Assembly (NCBI GenBank): GCA_945901045.1
Contig: CAMDKK010000037.1
Span: 1-40,125 of the forward strand
Length of the DNA: 40,125 nt
From: Limnohabitans sp. Rim8
GTDB taxonomy: Bacteria; Pseudomonadota; Gammaproteobacteria; Burkholderiales; Burkholderiaceae_C
Reading direction: 5' to 3'
Part shown: positions 7,967 to 15,741 of the stretch, one piece after another
Layout: each line of letters begins with the position of its first letter
Numbering within the stretch: position 1 is the stretch's first letter
Program-made: the position numbers and the translations under genes
The notes under the pieces: model-generated
Databases searched by the model: none
Seen by the model: only the letters and a program-made list of their open reading frames with translations
Told to the model about the DNA's origin: nothing

Positions 7967-8947
7967 ATGAATTTCATACACGCCATGACACGCCGGACCC
8001 TGCAACTGACGGGTTTGGCAGCCATCCTGTGCGCCGCTGTGCCCGCGGTACAAGCGCAAGACAAACCTTCTCTCAAAATCTTGGTCGGCTTTGCGCCCGG
8101 CGGCTCTGCCGATGTGCTGGCTCGCTTGATTGCCGAGGCCATTCGAGATGACTTTTCCACCATCATCGTGGACAACAAGCCAGGGGCCGGCGGACGCATC
8201 GCCTTGAACGCAGTGAAAGCCGCCAAGCCCGACGGTCAAACCGTGATCGTGCTGCCCAGTGGCCCAATGGTGTTATTCCCTCACGTTTATAAAAAACTCG
8301 ACTACGACGCGGTGAAAGACTTCACCCCGGTCTCGCAAATCGCCCGCTTTCAGTTCGGCGTGGTCTCTGGCCCATCCACGAATGTGAAATCGGTGGCCGA
8401 CATGTTGGCCAAAGCCAAAACCGATCCATCCAGTGCCAGCTACGGCACGCCGGGTGCGGGCACCCTGCCGCACTTCATGGGGGTGTTGATGGAGCAATCG
8501 ACTGGCGTCAGCCTGAACCATGTGCCGTTTCAAGGTGGTGCCCCGGCCAACAACGCGCTGCTGGGCGGGCATATTGGCTACAAGTTTGACGTGGTGTCTG
8601 AAACCGCTGAACTGCACCACAACAAGAAGGTGCGCATCATCGCCGTGACCGGCCCACAGCGCGACCCGCAAGTGCCTGAAGTGCCGACCCTCAAAGAGTC
8701 CGGCGTGAACATGGAAGCCACCGCTTGGTTTGCCATGTACGGACCAGCCGGCCTGAAGGGTGAGCAACTGAGTCGTTTGGAAAAAGCCATGATGAAGGCT
8801 GTGCGCGATCCGGCTTTGAGAGACAAACTGATCAAGCTCGGCTACGAGCCGATTGGCTCTAACTCGGCCGATTTGGCTACTGCGCAAAAAACCGACTTGG
8901 CCCGCTGGGAAAAACCCATCAAGGCCACCGGCGTGCAACTTGACTGA
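7967..8947 (+). CDS. TctC (Bug)-family periplasmic solute-binding protein, copy 1
   Basis: A 326-residue tripartite tricarboxylate transporter receptor; this family binds carboxylates and related small organic acids in the periplasm. A signal peptide with a twin-arginine-like start (TRRTLQLTG) ends near AVQAQ, residues 27-31. The mature part has the family marks ILVGFAPGGSADVLARL, DNKPGAGGRIA, PDGQTVIV, GTPGAGTLPHFMGVLM, VPFQGGAPANNALLGGHI and VPEVPTLKESG. Starts at 7967 or 7985 are both possible. Genes for TctA and TctB membrane partners are absent from the window, as is common for this expanded family in Burkholderiales. It is the first of four rightward genes and followed after 19 bases by a second TctC. 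Confidence 0.93.
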   Translation: MNFIHAMTRRTLQLTGLAAILCAAVPAVQAQDKPSLKILVGFAPGGSADVLARLIAEAIRDDFSTIIVDNKPGAGGRIALNAVKAAKPDGQTVIVLPSGPMVLFPHVYKKLDYDAVKDFTPVSQIARFQFGVVSGPSTNVKSVADMLAKAKTDPSSASYGTPGAGTLPHFMGVLMEQSTGVSLNHVPFQGGAPANNALLGGHIGYKFDVVSETAELHHNKKVRIIAVTGPQRDPQVPEVPTLKESGVNMEATAWFAMYGPAGLKGEQLSRLEKAMMKAVRDPALRDKLIKLGYEPIGSNSADLATAQKTDLARWEKPIKATGVQLD

Positions 8948-8966
8948 ACCCCAACCCGATACCCCC

Positions 8967-9944
8967 ATGAACCTGCCACGACGCACCCTTTCTTATTTTT
9001 CTCTTGCTCTGTGCTTGGCCGCGAGTATGAGCGCACCCGCCGTGCACGCGCAAACCTACCCGAGCAAAGCGATCCGCTTTGTCAACAACTTTCCCGCTGG
9101 CGGGCCATCGGACTTCTTGGCCCGCACCGTGGCCGAGGCCATCACCGTCAACTTCAAACAGCCCGTCGTCACCGAAAACAAGGCGGGGGCCGGTGGCAAT
9201 ATAGGTGCCGACTTGGTGGCCAAAAGCCCAGCAGACGGTTACACCGTGTTGTTCGGCATTGACACAGCATTCACCGTCAACCCGTTTATCTACAAAAGCA
9301 TGCCCTTCAAACCCTCCGACTTCAAACCCATCATGGTGATGGTGTCTTCGGGTTTGTTGGTAGGCGCCTACCCCGGCTCCGGCATCAAAAGCTTGAAGGA
9401 TCTGATCGCACAAGGCAAGGGCAAAGGTCTGAACTTCAGCAGTGGCGGCAGCGGCAGCCCAGGCCACTTGGCGTCTGAGATTTTCATGGATGCGGCGGAC
9501 ATCAAAATCCAACACGTTCCCTACAAAGGCAATACCCCGGCCGTATTAGCCGTTTTGTCTGGCGAAGTGGATGCGGGCGTGCTGGCCACCCCCGGCATGC
9601 TGCCCCACGTCAAAGCGGGCAAGATCACCGCACTGGCGGTCACCAGCAGGCAGCGCTCGCGATCTGCACCCGAGGTACCGACCGTGCTGGAGGCCGGCCT
9701 GAAAGAGTTGGAGTTGGAAGTGTTGTATGTGGCAATGGTGCCTGCGGCCACACCAGAACCCGTGATCCAGTTGTTGCAAAAAGCATTTACCGATGCACTC
9801 AAACGGCCTGATACCCAAGCCCAATTGGCCAGCATGGACCTGTTCTATGAAGGACTGATCGGCCCAGAGGCGAGCAAACGAATAAGCGACTTGTCGCAAC
9901 GTTATGAACGCATCATCAAATCAACCGGTATGAAAGTGGAATAA
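8967..9944 (+). CDS. TctC (Bug)-family periplasmic solute-binding protein, copy 2
   Basis: A 325-residue receptor of the same family as its upstream neighbour, though clearly diverged, so it is not a recent duplicate. The signal peptide (NLPRRTLSYFSLALCLA) ends near VHAQ. Family motifs include VNNFPAGGPSDFLART, ENKAGAGGNIGADLVAKSPADGY, SSGGSGSPGHLASEIF, VPYKGNTPAVLAVLSGEVDAG and APEVPTVLEAG. The frame is open upstream to 8853, but the ATG at 8967 gives the signal peptide and avoids overlap with copy 1. The sulfatase starts four bases after its stop, so the ligand may be the sulfatase substrate; that is inference from position. Confidence 0.93.
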   Translation: MNLPRRTLSYFSLALCLAASMSAPAVHAQTYPSKAIRFVNNFPAGGPSDFLARTVAEAITVNFKQPVVTENKAGAGGNIGADLVAKSPADGYTVLFGIDTAFTVNPFIYKSMPFKPSDFKPIMVMVSSGLLVGAYPGSGIKSLKDLIAQGKGKGLNFSSGGSGSPGHLASEIFMDAADIKIQHVPYKGNTPAVLAVLSGEVDAGVLATPGMLPHVKAGKITALAVTSRQRSRSAPEVPTVLEAGLKELELEVLYVAMVPAATPEPVIQLLQKAFTDALKRPDTQAQLASMDLFYEGLIGPEASKRISDLSQRYERIIKSTGMKVE

Positions 9945-9948
9945 GCGC

Positions 9949-11289
9949 ATGAGCAGTCCTGCAACCCAACGCCCCAATATCATCTTCATCGTTGCCGACG
10001 ATTTAGGCTTTGCCGATCTAGGCTGCTATGGCGGTCGCGACGCACAGTTTGGCAAAGTTTCGCCCATCATCGACCAACTGGCGGCGAATGGGCTGAAGTT
10101 CACCGATGGCTACGCCAACTCACCAGTGTGCTCCCCCACGCGTTTTGCCTTGATGACCGCACGGTACCAGTACCGCTTGCGGGGTGCGGCTGAAGAGCCC
10201 ATCAACAGCCGATCCCGCAACAGCACAACCCTGGGACTTCCGACATCGCACCCGACCCTGCCCTCGACTCTCAAAGCCGCAGGTTACCGCACCGCCTTGA
10301 TTGGCAAGTGGCACTTGGGTTACCCCCCTGCATTTGGGCCATTGCGGTCCGGTTACGATGAATTTTTTGGCCCCATGGCAGGCGGCGTTGACTACTTTAC
10401 CCATTGCGCCTCCAACGGAGCGCACGACCTGTGGGTTGGCGAAGAAGAGCAAGCTCACGAAGGTTATTTGACCGATCTGATTTCGCGCAATGCGGTCGAC
10501 TTTATTCACCGCATGCGCCAAGGTGACCGAAAAAACGATCCCTTCTTTCTCAGCATGCACTACACCGCCCCGCATTGGCCTTGGGAAACACGCGAAGACC
10601 ATGCCTTGGCGGCCACCATCAAAGACAATATTTTCCATTTGCAGGGTGGCAACATCCACACCTACCACCGCATGATTCACCACATGGACGAAGGTATTGG
10701 CTGGGTGGTCAACGCCTTGCGCGAAACGGGGCAGTTGGACAATACCTTGATCGTTTTCACCAGTGACAACGGCGGCGAACGGTTCAGTGACAACTGGCCC
10801 TTGGTGGGCGGCAAAATGGACCTGACTGAAGGCGGCATTCGGGTGCCATGGATTGCGCACTGGCCCGCCTCCATCGCCCCTGGCGGCATCAGCCCACAGC
10901 ATTGCATGACGATGGACTGGTCTGCGACCATGATGGCGCTCGGCGGCGCAAACATTGACGTCGACTATCCCTTGGACGGCGTGTCCCTGGCTGGCGTTTT
11001 GCGCAACCCTGCGCACACGTTTGAGCGCCCTATGCATTGGCGCATGAACCACCGAGGCCAAAGGGCGATGCGGGTTGGTGACTGGAAATACCTGCGTGTC
11101 GATGGCAACGATTACCTGTTCAATTTACCAGGAGACGCTCGCGAACGCGCTAATTTGGGCGGTAGACAACCCGCGCAGTTGCAAGCCTTGCGCGCGCGCT
11201 GGGAAGCTTGGAACGCCACCATGCCGGCCATCCCAGACGATGCCAGCGTCAATCTGGGCTATTCCGTCAAAGACATGCCCCAACGTTGA
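9949..11289 (+). CDS. Type I sulfatase (arylsulfatase-like), cytoplasmic
   Basis: A 446-residue alkaline-phosphatase-superfamily enzyme expected to hydrolyse a sulfate ester. It begins PNIIFIVADDLGFADLG with the metal-binding aspartate pair at residues 17-18. Cys61 lies in CSPTR, which fits the C-x-P-x-R sulfatase motif in which cysteine is converted to formylglycine. Other marks are IGKWHLG, and TSDNGGE for the second metal pair. No signal peptide is visible, so it should act in the cytoplasm on an imported substrate. No formylglycine-generating enzyme gene is in the window. It follows the second TctC by four bases and precedes a SulP transporter by 23, which suggests an operon for using an organosulfate. 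Confidence 0.94.
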   Translation: MSSPATQRPNIIFIVADDLGFADLGCYGGRDAQFGKVSPIIDQLAANGLKFTDGYANSPVCSPTRFALMTARYQYRLRGAAEEPINSRSRNSTTLGLPTSHPTLPSTLKAAGYRTALIGKWHLGYPPAFGPLRSGYDEFFGPMAGGVDYFTHCASNGAHDLWVGEEEQAHEGYLTDLISRNAVDFIHRMRQGDRKNDPFFLSMHYTAPHWPWETREDHALAATIKDNIFHLQGGNIHTYHRMIHHMDEGIGWVVNALRETGQLDNTLIVFTSDNGGERFSDNWPLVGGKMDLTEGGIRVPWIAHWPASIAPGGISPQHCMTMDWSATMMALGGANIDVDYPLDGVSLAGVLRNPAHTFERPMHWRMNHRGQRAMRVGDWKYLRVDGNDYLFNLPGDARERANLGGRQPAQLQALRARWEAWNATMPAIPDDASVNLGYSVKDMPQR

Positions 11290-11312
11290 TTCTGATCAGG
11301 CTAAGATCAAGC

Positions 11313-12998
11313 ATGATTGATTTTCAGCGCTTTTTCACCTTCAGAAGTTGGCCCCCCCTCAGCCAGGAACTGGCCAAGGGGGAGGTGATCGCTGGTTTGA
11401 CTGTCACGCTTGTCATGGTTCCCCAAGCCGTCGCGTATGCGGGCCTGGCAGGCATGCCCTTGGTCACCGGACTTTACGCCTGCTTGATCCCTGCTCTTTT
11501 GGCTGTGTTGTTTGGCAGTGCTACGCGTTTGTCCGTGGGGCCTGCTGCACTGACTTGCGTGTTGATCGGTGCTTCTTTGACCGGTTTGGCCGAACCCGGC
11601 TCGGCAGAATGGGTTTCACTTGCCGTATGGCTGTCATTGCTGTCTGGCGGCATTCAATTGTTATTGGGTCTGGGCAGCTACGGTTGGTTGATCAATCTGG
11701 TCAGTACCCCCGTGATGACTGGCTTTACACAAGCCGCATCCTTGCTGATCATGGCTTCTCAAATTCCAGCTTTACTGGGTGTTAAAGCCTGGAGCTGGGA
11801 CATGCAAACCTGGCCAGTGTGGTTGGCAGACTGGCCGGCCTTATTTGGTCTGAGCAGCTTGATCTTGCTGCTTTTGCTGCGCCGATTTAAACCCCGATGG
11901 CCTGGCGTGATGTTGGTGATGGGCGCAGCCTCAGTCGTCGGTTATTTCAGCGATTACCAAGAACATGGTTCTGTCGTTGGCCTGCTGCCTTCCGGCTTGC
12001 CGGCGGTTTATTTTCCTCACTGGCCTGGATGGGATGTACTTGGCCAACTTTGGCTACCAGCGATGGTCATTGCTTTGGTTAGTTTTTTAGAAACTGCTTC
12101 CAGTGCACGTATCGAATGTCAGGGTGCCGGTAAACGTTGGGACGACAACATCGAATTGTTCGGGCAAGGATTGGCCAAACTGGCTTCTGCACTTTCGGGA
12201 AGCTTCCCAACGAGCACTTCTTTTTCACGTTCTGCACTCATGCTGTATTCCGGTGCACGTACGGGATGGGCTGTTATTTTTTCAATTGGATTTGTTCTGC
12301 TGGCTTTGATGTTCTTGATGCCAGCCCTCCAATATGTACCTCACTCAGTCATGGCTGCAGCAGTCATTGTGGCGGTCATGAATCTTTTCCAGCCTCGACA
12401 ATTTTTAAAACTGTGGAAAATCGACCGTGTTGAGGCCTTGACCTCAGGTATCACCTTTGTCATCACCCTGCTCACAGCGCCACGTATTTATTGGGGGGTT
12501 TTAGCGGGTGTATTGGTCGGTCTATCCCACTTTTTGCACACCCGGTTGCATCCTCGCATTATCGAAGTAGGACTGCATCCCGATGGTTCTTTGCGCGACC
12601 GTCACCTGTTGAAACTGCCTCCGTTGGCCCCCCATTTATTCGCGGTGAGAATGGATGCTGAATTGGATTTCGCTGCCGCCAGCAGTTTTGAACGCACAAT
12701 TACAGAACATTTGTCCCAGCACCCGGATGTCAAGCACATCTGCCTTTTTGCCCATCCGATCAATAGGATTGATGTCACTGGGGTCGAAACCTTCAGCCAA
12801 ATGCGTCATCAATTGTTCAGCCGTCAAATCACCTTGCACATCAGTGGCATCAAGTTGCCTGTTCTGAATACCTTGACCAAGGCAGGCGCGCTGCATCCAG
12901 ACAACAAACTGCGGCTTTATAGAACCGATGCCGAAGCCCTTAAAGCACTGGCGAATTTGAACCAAGACCCTGATGACATGGCTGCAGCAGCCATTTAA
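11313..12998 (+). CDS. SulP-family sulfate transporter with STAS domain
   Basis: A 561-residue inner-membrane protein of the SLC26/SulP family. The N-terminal region has the family signature GLTVTLVMVPQAVAYAGLAGMPLVTGLYA, read from about residue 28, followed by many membrane helices up to about residue 405 (for example LFGSATRLSVGPAA, and GSFPTSTSFSRSAL, a conserved re-entrant region). A cytoplasmic STAS domain follows (about 440-545). The frame extends upstream to 11208, but the ATG at 11313 gives the right N-terminus. Beside a sulfatase it probably moves sulfate; direction cannot be read from sequence, and bicarbonate or another anion is also possible. It is the last gene of the rightward cluster. 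Confidence 0.92.
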   Translation: MIDFQRFFTFRSWPPLSQELAKGEVIAGLTVTLVMVPQAVAYAGLAGMPLVTGLYACLIPALLAVLFGSATRLSVGPAALTCVLIGASLTGLAEPGSAEWVSLAVWLSLLSGGIQLLLGLGSYGWLINLVSTPVMTGFTQAASLLIMASQIPALLGVKAWSWDMQTWPVWLADWPALFGLSSLILLLLLRRFKPRWPGVMLVMGAASVVGYFSDYQEHGSVVGLLPSGLPAVYFPHWPGWDVLGQLWLPAMVIALVSFLETASSARIECQGAGKRWDDNIELFGQGLAKLASALSGSFPTSTSFSRSALMLYSGARTGWAVIFSIGFVLLALMFLMPALQYVPHSVMAAAVIVAVMNLFQPRQFLKLWKIDRVEALTSGITFVITLLTAPRIYWGVLAGVLVGLSHFLHTRLHPRIIEVGLHPDGSLRDRHLLKLPPLAPHLFAVRMDAELDFAAASSFERTITEHLSQHPDVKHICLFAHPINRIDVTGVETFSQMRHQLFSRQITLHISGIKLPVLNTLTKAGALHPDNKLRLYRTDAEALKALANLNQDPDDMAAAAI

Positions 12999-13287
12999 TG
13001 GGTCAAGGGCTTGTCGAAACGGTGAAGCTTTTTCCAGCCCCAGAAGCCCGCTTGATTTTTTGCCGTGAAGCGTTTTCTTTGCCGAGTTGGGCCTTCATTT
13101 CTGCTTCAACTTGCGTGTTCATGAAAATCAAACAAGTCGAGGTTTCTGGCCACTTAATACACCTTTGGCATCGTAGACATCCACCCCCTGTCTGACGTCT
13201 TCCCGAACAACTTTCATTCCATGGATGAGCAGCGCATGTTGCATCTCATTTCGGTTAGCCGAACTTCAGTCGAATCATCCGCATCAC
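12999..13287. other. Non-coding or decayed stretch after the SulP gene
   Basis: No convincing gene is seen. Two short minus-strand frames are present, 13003-13122 (39 codons, from an ATG) and 13128-13244 (38 codons, with VVREDVRQGVDVYDAKG). Neither has a good ribosome binding site, but the second reads like protein and may be a relic of a lost gene. No clear hairpin with a T run was found for ending SulP transcription. Confidence 0.4.
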
Positions 13288-13542
13288 TTAGCGTTTGCTT
13301 ATTCGGTTGAATTTTTTGTTTTTCACTTTGCTTTTGTTCGCTTGCGAATCGAACAGATGAGAGGGCGGCGCATCAGAATTGGCGACATTGGCGACATTGG
13401 CGACATTGGCGACATTGGCCTCATTCGAATTGATTTCCAATCGGCGCTCATCTTTCATCAGGGAGCGCAGCAACAGTGAAGCGAGTATTCCCACTGAAAC
13501 AGCGAGAGCCGCAGACAACAACAAAAAGACCGTCAAACTCAC
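13288..13542 (-). CDS. Small single-pass membrane protein with NVA repeats
   Basis: I do not recognise this 84-residue protein. The start is taken as the GTG at 13542 because TAGGAG lies seven bases before it; longer starts at 13572 (ATG) or 13590 (TTG) lack an equally good site. Residues about 1-24 are one hydrophobic helix (SLTVFLLLSAALAVSVGILAS) followed by RSLMKDERR, so the C-terminal part is probably cytoplasmic. Residues about 38-50 hold four copies of Asn-Val-Ala encoded by a 9-bp tandem repeat, and the tail is lysine-rich. It stands alone in an AT-rich stretch between the SulP gene and the DUF429 gene. It could still be a chance frame, but ribosome site, helix and in-frame repeat argue for a gene. 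Confidence 0.55.
   Translation of the reverse strand: MSLTVFLLLSAALAVSVGILASLLLRSLMKDERRLEINSNEANVANVANVANVANSDAPPSHLFDSQANKSKVKNKKFNRISKR
13381..13425. repeat. 9-bp tandem repeat, four exact copies plus one degenerate
   Basis: The unit GGCGACATT occurs four times in a row at 13381-13416, followed by the related GGCCTCATT at 13417-13425. The unit length is a multiple of three, so copy-number change would keep the frame of the small membrane protein, adding or removing Asn-Val-Ala units. Confidence 0.95.
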
Positions 13543-13652
13543 TGCATCACTCCTAAAATGTTCTGAAGCCATTCGCAATGGCCCCTGCAATTCACCGAGT
13601 TGGCAGCTTACACAGAGTTCTTTTGTTTTAAATCACAAAATTTATTTATTTT

Positions 13653-13668
13653 AATTATTTAAATAATT
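13653..13668. other. AT-only palindrome in an AT-rich upstream region
   Basis: A perfect 16-base palindrome with arms AATTATTT and AAATAATT lies in the very AT-rich stretch 13621-13668, between the small membrane protein gene and the end of the DUF429 gene. It could be a regulator site or a promoter-proximal bend. No clear -35/-10 pair was settled on, and the rest of 13543-13687 shows nothing else. Confidence 0.35.
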
Positions 13669-13687
13669 GCAAGGTTAACCGACTCAC

Positions 13688-14506
13688 TTAGGCGCTCAGA
13701 ATCCATCCCTCGAGAGGATCAAAGTCCGGCAATCCGAACCCGTTGGCTGTGGCATGCCGTTGCTCGGGTTGAACCGCCCATGCCGCTTGCATCAAGCACA
13801 GGGTGGCATCCAATGCATCGCCAGTGGGGTCGTGCACCAGTTTTTCTGACAAGATGGTGCTGAGTTTCAAACGCAGTTGCAACCGTGTCTGTCCACGCTC
13901 TAAGGCACTGAGAATGTCTTTGCGGGCCAGTAAGCGGTCCGTATTTTGTTTGGCTTTGTCGTCACTTTTGTAGCTTCGACGGCCCAAAATTTCACGGGCC
14001 AGCAAGCCTGGGTAGGCTTCTAGGGCGACGCGACGGGGGTCTGCCGCATGCAAGCCTGGCAAAGACACACCAGCCTGGATCAGCAAGGGAACCCCTGCGT
14101 GCAGCATGAACGCGACGGGCGGGTTGACCCATTTCATCGAGGGACTTGAGCCGGCAGGCGCATCAGTTTGTCGGTGGGCAAATTTAGCGCCAACCGGCCG
14201 GGCATTACAAAAAGCGGAGAACTCGCCCCGAATTTGTTCTCGGCTCAGATTGGCGTAATGGTGAATGCAAGGCAGCCATTCACTAGGCCAGCCCAAAGTT
14301 TCAACCAATTCTCTCGGCAAGCCAAATGGCAAATCAAAGCCGCCGACCCAATCGGCTGTTTGCGCCAGCCAATGAGCGAAATCGTTCAGCGTTTCAAAGC
14401 TTTCAAGTCGCAACAGCCGAACCTGGCGGTCAAGCGCCTGTCCCACCGCCAGCACAATTGGTTTGCGTTTGCTGGGGCTGCTCGAAAAATCGCAGCCAAT
14501 CAACAT
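13688..14506 (-). CDS. DUF429 domain protein
   Basis: A 272-residue protein of the DUF429 family, which is predicted to have an RNase H-like fold; its biochemical role is not known to me. It begins MLIGCDFSSSPSKRKPIV, where the aspartate after the first strand is the usual first acidic residue, and has GGFDLPFGLPRELV, ALEAYPGLLAREILG with a conserved glutamate, and HDPTGDALDATLCLMQAAWA with conserved aspartates near the C-terminus. These acidic positions match the catalytic layout of RNase H-like nucleases, which is inference. It starts seven bases after the BLUF gene, so it is likely the last gene of a folE-BLUF-DUF429 transcript. Confidence 0.85.
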   Translation of the reverse strand: MLIGCDFSSSPSKRKPIVLAVGQALDRQVRLLRLESFETLNDFAHWLAQTADWVGGFDLPFGLPRELVETLGWPSEWLPCIHHYANLSREQIRGEFSAFCNARPVGAKFAHRQTDAPAGSSPSMKWVNPPVAFMLHAGVPLLIQAGVSLPGLHAADPRRVALEAYPGLLAREILGRRSYKSDDKAKQNTDRLLARKDILSALERGQTRLQLRLKLSTILSEKLVHDPTGDALDATLCLMQAAWAVQPEQRHATANGFGLPDFDPLEGWILSA

Positions 14507-14512
14507 GATCGG

Positions 14513-14935
14513 TCAGGACCTGCCGACAATCGAGGCCGTAGCCATCAACTCTTCTAACAGTGCCAGAGAAACTTTGCCTGACACGCTGTAGGGATCCAAC
14601 TCGGCGCGTTCGGAATATTTGAGCAAAATTCGCGTATTGACTCGCGTCACATCGACTTGACCCATCGTCCATCCGCTGTAACGTCGTTCCGAGATTTCCT
14701 CGTAGTGCAGCAACACAACGTCTTTATGCCTTGGGTCTTTTTGAATATGTCCATACAACTCACTGACCGCTTCACGCCCGCCCTCTATAGCTTGTAAAAA
14801 GATGCCAACACCGTAACACAGGATGCCGGTAATTCCCCCGCTCGGATTGAATTGGCGTGATTGAGACAATATGGCGTCTATAGTTTCCGGCCCCGCATCG
14901 ACTGCGCGACTCGCATAAAGCAAACGTACTAGCAT
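14513..14935 (-). CDS. BLUF-domain blue-light sensor
   Basis: A short BLUF protein of 140 residues that should bind FAD and sense blue light. The key residues are present: Tyr7 in LVRLLYAS, Asn30 in QFNPSGGITG, Gln48 in FLQAIEG, and Trp89/Met91 in YSGWTMG. About 45 residues follow the domain, as in single-domain BLUF proteins of the PixD type; there is no fused output domain, so signalling would need a partner. The ATG at 14935 is preferred to a TTG at 14941, because AAGG lies eight bases before it and the family start MLVRLLY results. Only two bases separate it from the folE stop codon, so translation is probably coupled to folE. Confidence 0.93.
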   Translation of the reverse strand: MLVRLLYASRAVDAGPETIDAILSQSRQFNPSGGITGILCYGVGIFLQAIEGGREAVSELYGHIQKDPRHKDVVLLHYEEISERRYSGWTMGQVDVTRVNTRILLKYSERAELDPYSVSGKVSLALLEELMATASIVGRS

Positions 14936-14937
14936 GA

Positions 14938-15675
14938 TCAAGCCTTTCTTGGAATCAGGGCCAAAAATTCGCGACGCAAATTAATGTCCTTCAGGAATAC
15001 ACCGCGCATCACCGAGTTGATCATTTTGCTGTCCATGTCTTTGACGCCACGCCAGCCCATGCAAAAGTGACTGGCTTCCATCACGATAGCCAAACCATCC
15101 GGCTGCGTTTTGCGTTGGATCAAATCGGCCAATTGGACAACCGCTTCCTCTTGAATTTGCGGCCGCCCCATGATCCATTCGGCCAGACGCGCATATTTAG
15201 ACAGGCCAATCACATTGGTGTGCTCGTTGGGCAATACACCAATCCAGATCTTGCCAATCACAGGACACAGATGGTGACTGCACGCACTGCGCACAGTAAT
15301 AGGTCCGACAATCATCAACTCGTTGAGGTGCTCAGCATTCGGAAACTCGGTGATTTCAGGGCCTTCGACATAGCGACCTTTGAAAACCTCTTTCAGGTAC
15401 ATCTTGGCCACGCGGCGCGCTGTGTTCTGGGTGTTGTGATCGTTTTCTGTGTCAATCACCATGCTTTCCAGCACGCCTTTCATCTTCTCAGTCACCTCAT
15501 CGAGCAAGAGGTCCAACTCACCAGGTTGAATGAAATCAGCAATATTGTCATTGGCGTGATAACGCTTGCGGGCAGCCAAAATACGCTCACGGATTTTGAC
15601 TGACATGGGTGTGCCGTGGTCTTGAGAAGGGGTGACTTCTAGGGCCGATATGGCTTCAGGTGCATTCTTGGACAT
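14938..15675 (-). CDS. folE: GTP cyclohydrolase I
   Basis: FolE converts GTP to 7,8-dihydroneopterin triphosphate, the first step of tetrahydrofolate synthesis, in the cytoplasm. The product is 245 residues from the ATG at 15675; a GTG at 15705 would add ten. The catalytic domain begins near KIRERILAARKRY and includes NTARRVAKMYLKEVF, the zinc-ligand region SACSHHLCPVIGKIWIG, GLSKYARLAEW and the second cysteine region ASHFCMGWRGVKD. The first 35 residues are an extra segment before the core. It follows clsB by 66 bases and leads into the BLUF gene. The folate enzyme nudB is two genes further upstream on the same strand. Confidence 0.96.
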   Translation of the reverse strand: MSKNAPEAISALEVTPSQDHGTPMSVKIRERILAARKRYHANDNIADFIQPGELDLLLDEVTEKMKGVLESMVIDTENDHNTQNTARRVAKMYLKEVFKGRYVEGPEITEFPNAEHLNELMIVGPITVRSACSHHLCPVIGKIWIGVLPNEHTNVIGLSKYARLAEWIMGRPQIQEEAVVQLADLIQRKTQPDGLAIVMEASHFCMGWRGVKDMDSKMINSVMRGVFLKDINLRREFLALIPRKA

Positions 15676-15741
15676 GGCCGATATCGTAACAGCGATCGTT
15701 AGCACCCTGCGCAGTGAGGACTCTCCTGTCGGGAGAAGATG

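Noticed and set aside
13003-13122. Leftward 39-codon frame after the SulP gene
   Set aside because: It begins with ATG but has no ribosome site and no recognisable similarity; it is mentioned only as part of the gap.
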